Source of the DNA: an uncultured Lachnospiraceae bacterium
Lineage (GTDB): Bacteria > Bacillota > Clostridia > Lachnospirales > Lachnospiraceae
Direction of reading: 5' to 3'
NCBI GenBank assembly: GCA_947169235.1
Contig: CAMVOY010000004.1
Coordinates: forward strand, 1 to 64,000
Length of the DNA stretch: 64,000 bases
Below are positions 21,247-31,100 of the stretch, one piece after another. Within the stretch, counting starts at the first letter, position 1, and the number at the start of each line of letters is the position of its first letter. The position numbers and the translations under genes were made by a program. The notes under the pieces are model-generated. The model worked only from the letters and a program-made list of their open reading frames with translations. It was not told the origin of the DNA and did not search any database.

Positions 21247-21359
21247 AAGATTAGAAAAAAATAAAAGTTTTTGTCCAAAAATCCTTCTTCGCATGGTTTA
21301 TATAGGTATAGGGCGCGGAATCTCTGTGAGAAATAGCCCTTGGGAAGGAGGAAAACTCA

Positions 21360-21803
21360 ATGAGTAAAAGATGTATAAATACATCCATGGCAGTTCTTAT
21401 GTTGATTTGCCTGACTTTTGGAGTTCTCATTTCGGACGTCAGTGCAAAAAGTGTTCAACCCGATGAAGACCCATCTTCTATAATTATGAGTGTCAACACG
21501 TGTGTTGCACATGTTGATTTTAGAATTGCCGGTTCAGGAGATGCTTTGATTGAGGCTTCAGTTAACGCTGAGAGTAAATCAAATACGGATTTTACTGTGT
21601 GTCTACAAAAAAAGAATGCTAATACCAGTATGTGGACAACTGTTAAGACATGGAAAAAAACTTCAAACAAAGCGTCAACAGTTTTTTCAACGTCGTATAA
21701 GTTATTGAGTAGAGGTGAATATCGCTGCATGTTGACAGGTTCTGTTACTAAGAATGGAAAGACAGATACGATTTATGATACGAGTAAAACAGTAGTTTAC
21801 TAA
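21360..21803 (+). CDS. small secreted protein of unknown function
   Basis: 147 aa with signal peptide, AAGGAGG RBS just upstream. Confidence 0.75.
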   Translation: MSKRCINTSMAVLMLICLTFGVLISDVSAKSVQPDEDPSSIIMSVNTCVAHVDFRIAGSGDALIEASVNAESKSNTDFTVCLQKKNANTSMWTTVKTWKKTSNKASTVFSTSYKLLSRGEYRCMLTGSVTKNGKTDTIYDTSKTVVY

Positions 21804-21819
21804 TTGGAGGTATTGACAT

Positions 21820-22896
21820 ATGAAAAAAAGAATTTTATTTATTGTTGCTTTTGTAATGATGCTTTCAATTGCTAATTTGGCATTAGCGGAAAGAGAAGTT
21901 TCGGCAAGGGTAACTGAATCCAGTATAATCCCTAAAGAAGCAATTGAATATGCTAGTGACCATTACAAAGATGTTTTATCAAATAAAATTGAAAGTGTGT
22001 ATGGTGAGGACAAATTGCTTGAGGGTAAAGATTTGACACTGGGAAAACCTTCCGTGATTGTATTTGATCCTCAAAAGTGTTTGCATCAGGATAGGATATT
22101 CTATTTTCCGTTGTATGATCAAGATGGATGCATTTGTCTCGTTATGAGTGTGATTGAGACAACGGACGGATGGACATGTTGTTTTTCAAGAGAATGGTTA
22201 AATGAGTTTGATAGGGTTTATAGAAAAGGAAAAGAGAATATATTCTTGGTTGACGATAGTTCTTCAAAAATGTTTCTAAAAAGGATTAATAAAAAACAGT
22301 TTGATGAATTGGATATTTCATTAAATACAGTCGATATTAATTCTAGAATTCATGATGAAAATGATGTTCTTGAGTACGCGCCGGGTTTTTACATTGATAC
22401 AGATAATTCGAAAAAGTGCAGCTTGTATAATGCAAGAGGTCAGGGAGGAAATAAACTGTGTTGGGCGGCCTCAGCTGCAACGATAATCAATTATATTAAG
22501 GGTAGAAGTGTAACGACAATGGATGTAGCCAGGGCGGCAAATGTCGTAAATGAAGGTGCTTCGTTATCTGTTACAAGAAAGACGATGGAAAAGTTTGATT
22601 TATTTTATCCGTACGTAGTGAATGGATATATAAGTTGGGATTTGATCAAAAAGTGTATAAAACAAAAAAAACCGGTTTATTGTGCGGCTAGTTGTTACGA
22701 AGGTGGCCATGCAGTGGTTAATCATGGTTACACCGTATCAGCCGGTGAAAAATATGTTATTTTTTGGAATCCGGGCATAAATGGAGGAAAAGGAGGAGAG
22801 ATAACTAGTTCATTTCGAGCGAATGGAACACTAATAACATATTATGGTCATGCTTACACGTGGGATGCATATTTGTCTTATTATCGAAAGGACTGA
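21820..22896 (+). CDS. secreted papain-like/C39-like cysteine peptidase
   Basis: Signal peptide; GQGGNKLCWAASAATIINYI (Cys), GGHAVVNHGYTV (His), FWNPG (Asn). Confidence 0.8.
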   Translation: MKKRILFIVAFVMMLSIANLALAEREVSARVTESSIIPKEAIEYASDHYKDVLSNKIESVYGEDKLLEGKDLTLGKPSVIVFDPQKCLHQDRIFYFPLYDQDGCICLVMSVIETTDGWTCCFSREWLNEFDRVYRKGKENIFLVDDSSSKMFLKRINKKQFDELDISLNTVDINSRIHDENDVLEYAPGFYIDTDNSKKCSLYNARGQGGNKLCWAASAATIINYIKGRSVTTMDVARAANVVNEGASLSVTRKTMEKFDLFYPYVVNGYISWDLIKKCIKQKKPVYCAASCYEGGHAVVNHGYTVSAGEKYVIFWNPGINGGKGGEITSSFRANGTLITYYGHAYTWDAYLSYYRKD

Positions 22897-22901
22897 TTGT
22901 C

Positions 22902-23282
22902 ATGAAAAGAATAATACCGTATGTATTGGTTATGGTCGTACTGCTTGTTGGCTGTGGAATAGATGACGATAGTTTTGAGCATTACATGAGATTAGATGGA
23001 ATAGAAAAGTTGGTAATCTACAATCTTGACACACCAAAAACTATAACGGATAAGAACACTATAGATCACTTTGTTTCTATCCTGAAAAAATATGATATAA
23101 AGAAGTATGAGCGTAAGGAACGAACCATGTATGACGGTCCATCGGTATTTCTTTACTATGACGATGGGTCATCTGATGATTTTATCGTCACGGATTTCAT
23201 AGGAACGAAATATGGCAGTTTTATGTGCGACAGTATAAAGCAGTTGGTCGAAGAAATAGAAAAGGTGTACCATGACAGTTAG
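22902..23282 (+). CDS. small lipoprotein of unknown function
   Basis: MKRIIPYVLVMVVLLVGCGIDDD lipobox. Confidence 0.75.
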   Translation: MKRIIPYVLVMVVLLVGCGIDDDSFEHYMRLDGIEKLVIYNLDTPKTITDKNTIDHFVSILKKYDIKKYERKERTMYDGPSVFLYYDDGSSDDFIVTDFIGTKYGSFMCDSIKQLVEEIEKVYHDS

Positions 23283-23357
23283 TGTTGATTCGAATCAGGT
23301 AAAGCTTTAGTGTTAGTTGGAAAACAAAAAGGAGCACATATCTCCTGAAATCATTTT

Positions 23358-23384
23358 GCCCCGCAGCGAGCGGGGCATTTTTAT
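23358..23384 (+). terminator. Rho-independent terminator
   Basis: GCCCCGC-agcga-GCGGGGC-ATTTTTAT. Confidence 0.9.
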
Positions 23385-23483
23385 GTATTGCTCTACCTGG
23401 AGATTCTTCGGAGGTACAGGTCAAACTCCGGTACTGTGAAGTCCAGTAAGCCTCGATCAGGAGAGTAGATGATACTTTTATTT

Positions 23484-23591
23484 ATCAGTTTTTCGCGTAT
23501 GACTTTCCCTCACCAGTTAATGAGAGTGATCCTTCTCGAGCAGATCTATCGCGCCTACAGGATCATGAAAGGTGAGCCGTATCACAAGTAA
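23484..23591 (+). pseudogene. rlmH 3'-end fragment, direct repeat copy 2 (still encodes [35 protein letters not shown]-stop)
   Basis: 9 nucleotide differences from copy 1; all coding differences synonymous. Confidence 0.93.
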
Positions 23592-23603
23592 TGTTTAATT
23601 AAC

Positions 23604-23655
23604 TTGACAAAAAGCACGCTTTGGTTTATTATTATAAACGTAAAGTGTGTTTTTT
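23604..23655 (+). promoter_or_regulatory. hipB-like gene promoter embedded in a 14-bp-arm inverted repeat
   Basis: TTGACA (23604-23609), 17 nt, TATTAT (23627-23632); arms AAAAAGCACGCTTT (23609-23622) and AAAGTGTGTTTTTT (23642-23655). Confidence 0.7.
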
Positions 23656-23678
23656 GTTTGCAAAGAAACGGGGGCAAA

Positions 23679-23993
23679 ATGGGTAAACGTACAACAATAG
23701 TGATGCCGAACACGCAGAAGATCCTTAATCGGATGGGAGAGCAGATAAAGCTTGCTCGACTGAGAAGGGATCTGTCTGTCGAGTTGGTGTGCGAAAGAGC
23801 GGGTATCAGCAGGACGACACTTTGGTCAGTGGAAAAAGGATCATCATCAGTCGCTATGGGGACGTATGCTGCGGTTTTGCACGCACTCGGAGGGATGGAT
23901 AAAGACCTTTTGTTGGTCGCGCAGGATGACAAAATGGGTAGGACGATTCAGGATCTGAACCTGACAACAAGGAAACGTGCGCCAAGAAAGTGA
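23679..23993 (+). CDS. HipB-like XRE-family antitoxin/regulator
   Basis: MGEQIKLARLRRDLSVELVCERAGISRTTLWSVEKGSSSVAMGTYAAVLHALG; directly precedes hipA-like gene. Confidence 0.88.
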   Translation: MGKRTTIVMPNTQKILNRMGEQIKLARLRRDLSVELVCERAGISRTTLWSVEKGSSSVAMGTYAAVLHALGGMDKDLLLVAQDDKMGRTIQDLNLTTRKRAPRK

Positions 23994-24061
23994 ATTAGCC
24001 TGTATGATACATATAAGTTTGAAAGTGTGCTACTGTCGGCGTTGTGACGTGGAGGACCGAG

Positions 24062-25294
24062 ATGGGCAAGATTATCTATGTATATGCGGATTGGATGGCT
24101 GAGTCGCCCCGGCTGATGGGGAAGCTTTATTCGGATGTAATCAGGGGGACTGAGAACTTTTCATTTGAATACGACGATACGTGGCTTGAGTCACAGTCAA
24201 AGGGATTGGTTTATGATGCGGATATAGAGTGCTTTAAAGGACGTCAGTTTCTCAGTGACGATAAACTTATCTTCGGTATGTTTGCCGATTCATCTCCCGA
24301 CAGGTGGGGAAGGATGCTCTTACAGCGACGAGAGAGTGTGTTGGCGCGAGAGGAAAAACGCAAGCCGTCAAAGCTCATGGAAAGCGATTATCTACTCGGA
24401 GTTTACGACGAGGCTCGCATGGGTGGGCTCAGATTCTCGTTGGAGGAGGGCGGACCATTTTTATCATTCGATGAGAAATTAGCTATTCCGCCCCGGGTCG
24501 ATCTGAGAAGGTTGGAGTCCGCATCGATGCATATAGAGTCTGAGGATGACGGCTTGCAAAAAAAATGGCTGGATCAGCTTTTGGTACCGGGATCATCGCT
24601 CGGAGGAGCCAGACCAAAGGCGACAGTTCGTGATGAGAAGGGTGAGTTGTGGATAGCAAAGTTTCCATCGAAAAATGACGAGCATGATGTTGGAGCATGG
24701 GAGATGGTGGTTCATGATCTGGCCAAAGCATGTGGTCTACGTGTGCCTGATGCCAGACTGGAGTATTTTTCAAAGAATGGCGGGACTTATCTTGCAAAGA
24801 GGTTTGACAGGGACGGTGACAGGCGTGTGCACTTCGCATCTGCGATGACAATGCTCGGAAAACAGGATATGGATAAAGATGCAGGGTATCTGGATATCAC
24901 TGAGTTTATCAGATCGCATAGTATAAATGCGACATCGGATCTTATTGAATTGTGGAAACGTATGGTTTTTAATATGGCGGTGTCAAACAGCGATGATCAT
25001 CTGCGTAATCACGGATTCATACTCACCGGGAAGGGATGGATGCTTTCACCCGTATATGACGTGAATCCTATTCCTTTTGGGGATACATTATCGCTTGATA
25101 TCCTCCCGGGTGAGAACCAAAATGATATGGAGTTAGCGCTCGAGTCAGCAAAGTACTACGGGATATCCGTAAAGGAAGCAAAGGAGATGATAGAGGATAT
25201 CTCAAAAACCGTTAAAGAAGGATGGCAGACAGTAGCTAAAGGTTATAAACTGAGCAGGTCTGATATGGAGTATATGCGTCCTGCATTTGAGTGA
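24062..25294 (+). CDS. HipA-like kinase toxin (type II HipBA module)
   Basis: LLGVYDEARMGGLRF, LVPGSSLGGARPKA, NMAVSNSDDHLRNHGF, LSPVYDVNP HipA signature motifs. Confidence 0.92.
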   Translation: MGKIIYVYADWMAESPRLMGKLYSDVIRGTENFSFEYDDTWLESQSKGLVYDADIECFKGRQFLSDDKLIFGMFADSSPDRWGRMLLQRRESVLAREEKRKPSKLMESDYLLGVYDEARMGGLRFSLEEGGPFLSFDEKLAIPPRVDLRRLESASMHIESEDDGLQKKWLDQLLVPGSSLGGARPKATVRDEKGELWIAKFPSKNDEHDVGAWEMVVHDLAKACGLRVPDARLEYFSKNGGTYLAKRFDRDGDRRVHFASAMTMLGKQDMDKDAGYLDITEFIRSHSINATSDLIELWKRMVFNMAVSNSDDHLRNHGFILTGKGWMLSPVYDVNPIPFGDTLSLDILPGENQNDMELALESAKYYGISVKEAKEMIEDISKTVKEGWQTVAKGYKLSRSDMEYMRPAFE

Positions 25295-25313
25295 ATGTAT
25301 TAAGTTTGTCCCG

Positions 25314-27467
25314 CTAGGCATCTCTCACCTCGAAAGAGGGGTTCTTCAGTTTCTTTTTGATTTCTTTTTTCTGGGCCGGTGTTGCGTAGACAGTCTGAAC
25401 GTGGGAGCGATCGATCGCATCCCAGTCAACTCTTTTGATCCGGCTTGTTTCTATTTCCTCTATAGAAGGACAGTCCTTCAGCCATTCAACACCAAGTCCT
25501 CCCGGCGGAAAAATGTATTGCAGGTTCAGTTTTTCTACACCGTCCATAGATGCAGGTGTGGCGCAGTTGATAGCCAGACGGCGAAGCGATGGCATATTTG
25601 CAAGAGAAGTCAGTCCGCCCGGAAGAGAAGTCCAGTATATCTCCAAACTCTGAACCGTGCCTGAGCCTCCGATCTTTTTTATGATGTCTTCTGTTGTGTT
25701 CCACAGGGTAAGGGTTGTCAGCGCCGGCATCTGTCCGATCACATCATATCCTTTGTCATCGAGAAAGCATTTTTCAAATTGTAAACTCTCAATCGGCATA
25801 TCGCGCAACACCCCTATACTGTTCAGATCCATACGTCCTATGCATAGCTCACGCAGTTCAGGAAGCTCAGATAAAAATGATACATTACGCCCCTGACATC
25901 CCATCAGCACGAGGCGTGTCAGATATTTCAGACGGGTGAGTGGGCGATATTCTCTCACGGGACAGTCAACGATGGCGAGATCCTCAAGCCTCGACCAGGA
26001 GATCGGGGATATGTCGGTCAGTGGCTGGTGAGAGAGGAATACTTTTTTCAGATTTGGCATCTGCGCGAGGAGAGAGAGGTCTGAGATGTCCCCGTGCTCG
26101 ACAAATACCGTCTCGATTTCCGGATATGAGCCGCGGTTATAGATCAGCTGATCCTCGTTGTCAGTGTGGCGGTAAGAATCGGCATCTGAATAGCTCTGAT
26201 TTCCGATTGCAAAAATGCTCTCTATTCCGGCCAGATCCGCATAGGTAACCTTTGTCTTTTTGTCTACACCAAGCGCTGTACGTACCGCGAGTTCAAGCGA
26301 CTTTGAGCCTCCGAAGTCGACCGTTTCCTTTGGCTGATGCGTCGGAGGAGGTGTTTGGGTGGGATCCCAGGCGGTGTCAGGAGAGTTCTGACCCAGCGAC
26401 AGACCGGTGTTATTATCATCGGAGGTAGCGAATGTGACGGTAGCACCGGTTGTGACGGCAGAATCGGATACGGATGCAGATATTTCTGTGGCAGGAGTAC
26501 CGAGAGTGCGTCCGAGAATATAGCTGCAGACGCCGACTGTAACAGCAACTGCAACAGTGGTAGCTATCCATATGGCACGCAGTTTCACCGGGTTTGATTC
26601 GGATGACTCAATGTATGAGCCGTCATAATGATGCATCCAGGGGAAAAAAACAATCAGTTTTTCATGTCGACGGGTTTTCTTAAGAAGTCTTTGCAACTGA
26701 TGGATCATTACAGTTGCGGATGCCGGGCGGTCATCTTTATCGAGACTTACGCAGGCGCGAAGAAGCTTTTTCAGATGCTTACTGTAATTGCGAATGCTTA
26801 ACTCGGCGATCTCATACGTTCCGGTCGCCAGATAGATAAGTGTTTTGCCGACGCCGAAGATATCCGTACGTACATCTGACTGGGCAAAGCCGTACTGCTC
26901 GGGGGCGGCAGTCTCCTTGGTTCCGAGAAACTGTGTGTCGTTCGTGGCATTTTTTTTAAAAGTCCGAGCCGTATCATAGTCGATAAGTGTTACAAGCGGC
27001 GGATGAACCTCGGAAAAGCATGCGTTATGGCAGATATCGGGATTGGTCAGCAGGATGTTTTTGGGTTTGATATCCCTATGGATGACAGGCTCCGGGAGGT
27101 TGTGAAGCACACGAAGCTCCTGCAGTAAAGCGATTCCTATGCGAAGCAGGTCCTCCTCACATATGAAGCCGACGTTCTCTGCGTAGGTCTCTAGAGTAAC
27201 GCCCTCTATATATTCACGGATAAGATAGCAGTGTGTATCGGTATCCTCGCGCAGTACTACCTGAGGCGTCTGAAGCTTGTGGCTGCGCAGACGCTCGAGA
27301 GTGGTTTCCTCTATATCGGTGGTATTTTTCTCGGATATGGATCTGACCTTCATAAGGTAGATCTGATCATCAATCCTGCCGCGAAGACGGTAGGTTTCCG
27401 TTCGGTCGCTATGATGGACCAGTGCTTCCACATCATATGAATTTGTGATCGATGATGGTAGATTCAT
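25314..27467 (-). CDS. membrane Ser/Thr protein kinase with C-terminal leucine-rich repeats
   Basis: Kinase: VIHRDIKPKNILL, LIDYDTARTF; TM IWIATTVAVAVTVGVCSYILG; C-term LRRs (LKKVFLSHQPLTDISPI, LEDLAIVDCPVREYRPLTRLKYLTRLVLMGC). Confidence 0.88.
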   Translation of the reverse strand: MNLPSSITNSYDVEALVHHSDRTETYRLRGRIDDQIYLMKVRSISEKNTTDIEETTLERLRSHKLQTPQVVLREDTDTHCYLIREYIEGVTLETYAENVGFICEEDLLRIGIALLQELRVLHNLPEPVIHRDIKPKNILLTNPDICHNACFSEVHPPLVTLIDYDTARTFKKNATNDTQFLGTKETAAPEQYGFAQSDVRTDIFGVGKTLIYLATGTYEIAELSIRNYSKHLKKLLRACVSLDKDDRPASATVMIHQLQRLLKKTRRHEKLIVFFPWMHHYDGSYIESSESNPVKLRAIWIATTVAVAVTVGVCSYILGRTLGTPATEISASVSDSAVTTGATVTFATSDDNNTGLSLGQNSPDTAWDPTQTPPPTHQPKETVDFGGSKSLELAVRTALGVDKKTKVTYADLAGIESIFAIGNQSYSDADSYRHTDNEDQLIYNRGSYPEIETVFVEHGDISDLSLLAQMPNLKKVFLSHQPLTDISPISWSRLEDLAIVDCPVREYRPLTRLKYLTRLVLMGCQGRNVSFLSELPELRELCIGRMDLNSIGVLRDMPIESLQFEKCFLDDKGYDVIGQMPALTTLTLWNTTEDIIKKIGGSGTVQSLEIYWTSLPGGLTSLANMPSLRRLAINCATPASMDGVEKLNLQYIFPPGGLGVEWLKDCPSIEEIETSRIKRVDWDAIDRSHVQTVYATPAQKKEIKKKLKNPSFEVRDA

Positions 27468-27470
27468 GGT

Positions 27471-27899
27471 TTATACCTCGTGCCGAGTCCAGAATAAAAG
27501 AGGTTCTTTGACGCTTTCGAGCAGGTTGTTTAACCCGACAGGATCCATATGACGCTCAAGCGCATAGATGATCACGGCGTCGAACTCGACTTTCGCGTAG
27601 AGAAGCGGATTTCCGGTGATATAGAGTATGCGCTGCGTTTCCTCATAATCAAGCTTTAAGATAATGGCAAGGCGCAACAAAAAAGTCCTCGACGGCGCGC
27701 GCGAACCGTTCAGCATATGGTACACATAGGATCTTTCGTAGTCCATATGAGGAACTATATCCGCGATCGTGAGTCCACGCTCCGAGAGCAGACGTTCGAT
27801 ATGACCGACGAAGTCGACCTGCTCGTTTGCAAATATTTCCTTTGGAAAATCCTTCCGGTTTTCATCACGGAGGGAATTAATAATCTCTGTTGTATTCAT
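27471..27899 (-). CDS. XRE-type HTH protein, operon partner of the LRR kinase
   Basis: 142 aa; IERLLSERGLTIADIVPHMDYERSYVYHMLNGSRAPSRTFLLRLAIILKLDYEE; ends 4 nt before the kinase start. Confidence 0.8.
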   Translation of the reverse strand: MNTTEIINSLRDENRKDFPKEIFANEQVDFVGHIERLLSERGLTIADIVPHMDYERSYVYHMLNGSRAPSRTFLLRLAIILKLDYEETQRILYITGNPLLYAKVEFDAVIIYALERHMDPVGLNNLLESVKEPLLFWTRHEV

Positions 27900-28155
27900 A
27901 TCTGCATTATACGACTTTGATCCGAAAAAATCAATACCAAAAAAAGCTGAAACGTACGAAAACAGGCGATTTTCGTGTTCAAAAAAGGACACAGCATATT
28001 TGCGGGGAATGTGTGCAAATGTAGACACCAACGGATTAGAAAAAAGTGTTAAAATGAGCATACTTGGTGTAGCTTATCAGTTATTCTGAGACTCTGCACA
28101 GGATGAATTAATAAAGTGAAGAATCGGTAGTTACTATCAGTGTTCGGAAGGGAGA

Positions 28156-31100
28156 ATGCCTATGAAATCTTACAAGAGAAAAAAGAGTACCGCGTGGATG
28201 CTGGTTCTGGTTATGGTGCTTAGCCTGATGACCGGTGTTGGTGTGCTGCCGAAGGAGGTGGCGAAGGCTGATGTGTCTAACCCGGGATTTTGTTTCAGAT
28301 TCCCATATTATGATACAGAACAAGGTAAACCAATCACGATGGGCCTTGAGGGGTATAAAGAAGACTCGGAGTTAAAAGCGACAGTAGGAGATTCTTCGCC
28401 GACTAAAACAGTCTATCTTTTGGAAGACGGTTCGCATGCCGGATGCTTTGTTTATGAAGTTGATCCTGTATCTGATCCTGAAAACTGGAGATTAAAGTGG
28501 GATGTAGATCAATGGACATCTAACAACAATAAAGTTGCATTGACGATGAATAACCTTACTCTTTCGTTATCATCAGATCAACTGATAAGGAGAGATTATG
28601 ATTCCAGCAGGGAAAACGCATGCGATCAGTGGAGCAGTTTGTGTGACAGTTGGGATGGAGCGCCGATCGAGATCAGTTTGATTGGAGACAATGTTATCAG
28701 TGCCGGTGGAAGTCATATACTTAATACCGGAAGTGATCTATCAGTGAAAAAAGGGTCGGAGAGTAACGCATCACTGACAGTTAATGCCGTGAATTCTCAA
28801 ACAATAGAGTGTTACGAATGGGATAAAGATGCGCAGAGTTTTAAAACCAATGAATCATGGTGGTGGTGCCAATATGCAGTGTCCGTTTACGGGGATTCGA
28901 AAACGTCTAATTCGAAATTCTCTATTGATTCCGGGGTGACACTGACTGCTACAACGACACATCCGGAAGCAAAAGTCGGAAAAGGAGATATAAGCTTAGA
29001 TGGTGTCAAGACAGCGAATGTAACGGTAAATGGAAAAATAGTCGGAAAGGTGACACCGAGTGACAGATATCGAGAAAAAGATGCATTATGTGTGGCTGGT
29101 TCAGATGTACAAACTTTGCTTAACGGAGATGTTGGAAAAGTGTTATACACTCAACCAAAGGACGGCAACACGTATCTTGGAAAAGTATATTATTACAGCA
29201 GCCAGATGATGTATCCGAACGTGTCTTATCAGCAGGTTCTTGATCAGAACGCTGGAAGCTGGGAATCGACGGATGAAGACGACATCGATTGGACTTATCG
29301 CGGAATATATGATGAGAACGGTACGCCGAGGGGGTCACACATATTTGTGCAGTATTATCATCTGAACAGGTTTGGAGGTGTACTGACGGAAGACGGTGAT
29401 CATCCGGTATCGTATCTGATCTATGATGAGTATCCGGAGAATAAGAGCAGCGGATCATCTCCGGCAGATGCATTCTCGTCAAAATGCAGTGGCTTTGTCA
29501 ATTCCTGCAAATGGACGGATATTAAGGGAGACGGAAGCGAAATCCTCTCACCGGGAGAGTATCATGCCAAGGTGACGCGTACGTTCACTGGTGATTTCTA
29601 CGGAGTATGGGGACTATACGGAAACGTGACGATCAACGGAAACGTTGTCGGCGACTGTGTGCTTGACAGAGGTTATCGTTCGGAGGAAAAGGATGATACA
29701 CGTGTGTATGTCGGAGATGACAGAGATGAAAACGGCAGGCCGATCCCTCTGGAAGATATATATAATTCTACTGAGGCACTTTCTCACAAACTGTTTCAGG
29801 ATGAAGATTTTTCAAGAGATACGGAGAATTCCGCTCCGCTTGTGGAAGGATCATATAAACAGGCATCTCTCACCGTGAACGGAAACTGCGGATTCCTGTC
29901 ACTGACAGATACCTATGAAGGATCCTTTTCCATCGCTTCCGGTAAGACCATTGATGGTATGGGACTTTATTACTACAGCGATGAACCATACCGTCCGGAT
30001 GAAGCTCGGATGGATTTTTATGGGACATACGTAGGTACAGGTTCATCATCCATTGTTACGGGAGGACACTTTATAGATTCCATTCGGCCGTTAGGTGAGG
30101 ATGAGGTTTTGAGTCATTATGTGTTTGGTGCTCATGAGGACGCAACGGTTGAAGATATAAAAGACTTCGTCGGATATTCTGTCATCAACGGACGTGAACG
30201 GGATGGTGAACAGGTTGCAGGTACATCAACTGCAGTAGATACGGTCGGAGAGGGAGGAGACTCGGTAGGAGCAGTTGATATCGATGTTTCTTCATCTGTG
30301 GGAAGAGATGTTTATCCGATGGTACGTCGGAAGACTGCAAATGGTGACTCATGGAAGGCTATGGGTGCATGGTGGACTGCCATTAAGGATGCTCTGCCGA
30401 CACTGTCTAAAGCAACGATCATGGATATTGCCCTGGTACAGGACAATGCACAGCTGGTCGAACCAACAGAAACTGTCAATCTGTATGTGAACGGACTTGC
30501 CGGGTGGGGCAGTGGATGTGCTCTTTATCACGTAACACCGGAAGGGAAGATTGAGAAACTTTCATCAGGTGGTGCTTCGGGAAGTATCGTAGCACCAACC
30601 AATGGTTTCTCTACATACTTTGTCGCTGATGACGTGGATGTACCGCAGGAGGTTAATCAGGATTTGGCGGCACTTGCTTCAGCCCAGCACAGGGAAGATA
30701 ATCCGCAACCGGTAAATAACGGCGGCGGTTACGTCGGCCCCGGAGGCGGCGGTAGCGGAGGCAGCGGCGGATCCGGAGACAAGACGCCCGCATCGCCTAC
30801 TCCGGTCAAGGAAGTTACTGATAATGAAAAGGATGCCGACGGACATGATGTCACGACTACGACCAAAACCTATGAAGACGGTTCCAAGCAGATCACTGAG
30901 ACCGTAAAGGATCCTAATACCGGTGAAGTTTTGAAGACGACTGAAACCAGTGTGAAGACAGATGAAACGACAGGTGATAAGACGACCGAGTCGAAGACTG
31001 TTACAAAGGACGGCACTGAGACGGAGAGCAAGCTTGTTGAAAAGAAGGACGGCTCAACATCGGAAACCGTTAAGGTTACTCAGCCCTCCGGCGCAACCAG

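Larger units (their letters stand above)
19980..23591. mobile_element. candidate rlmH-integrated cassette (no recombinase inside)
   Basis: Bounded by direct repeats of the rlmH 3' end; gene content unrelated to flanks. Confidence 0.6.
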
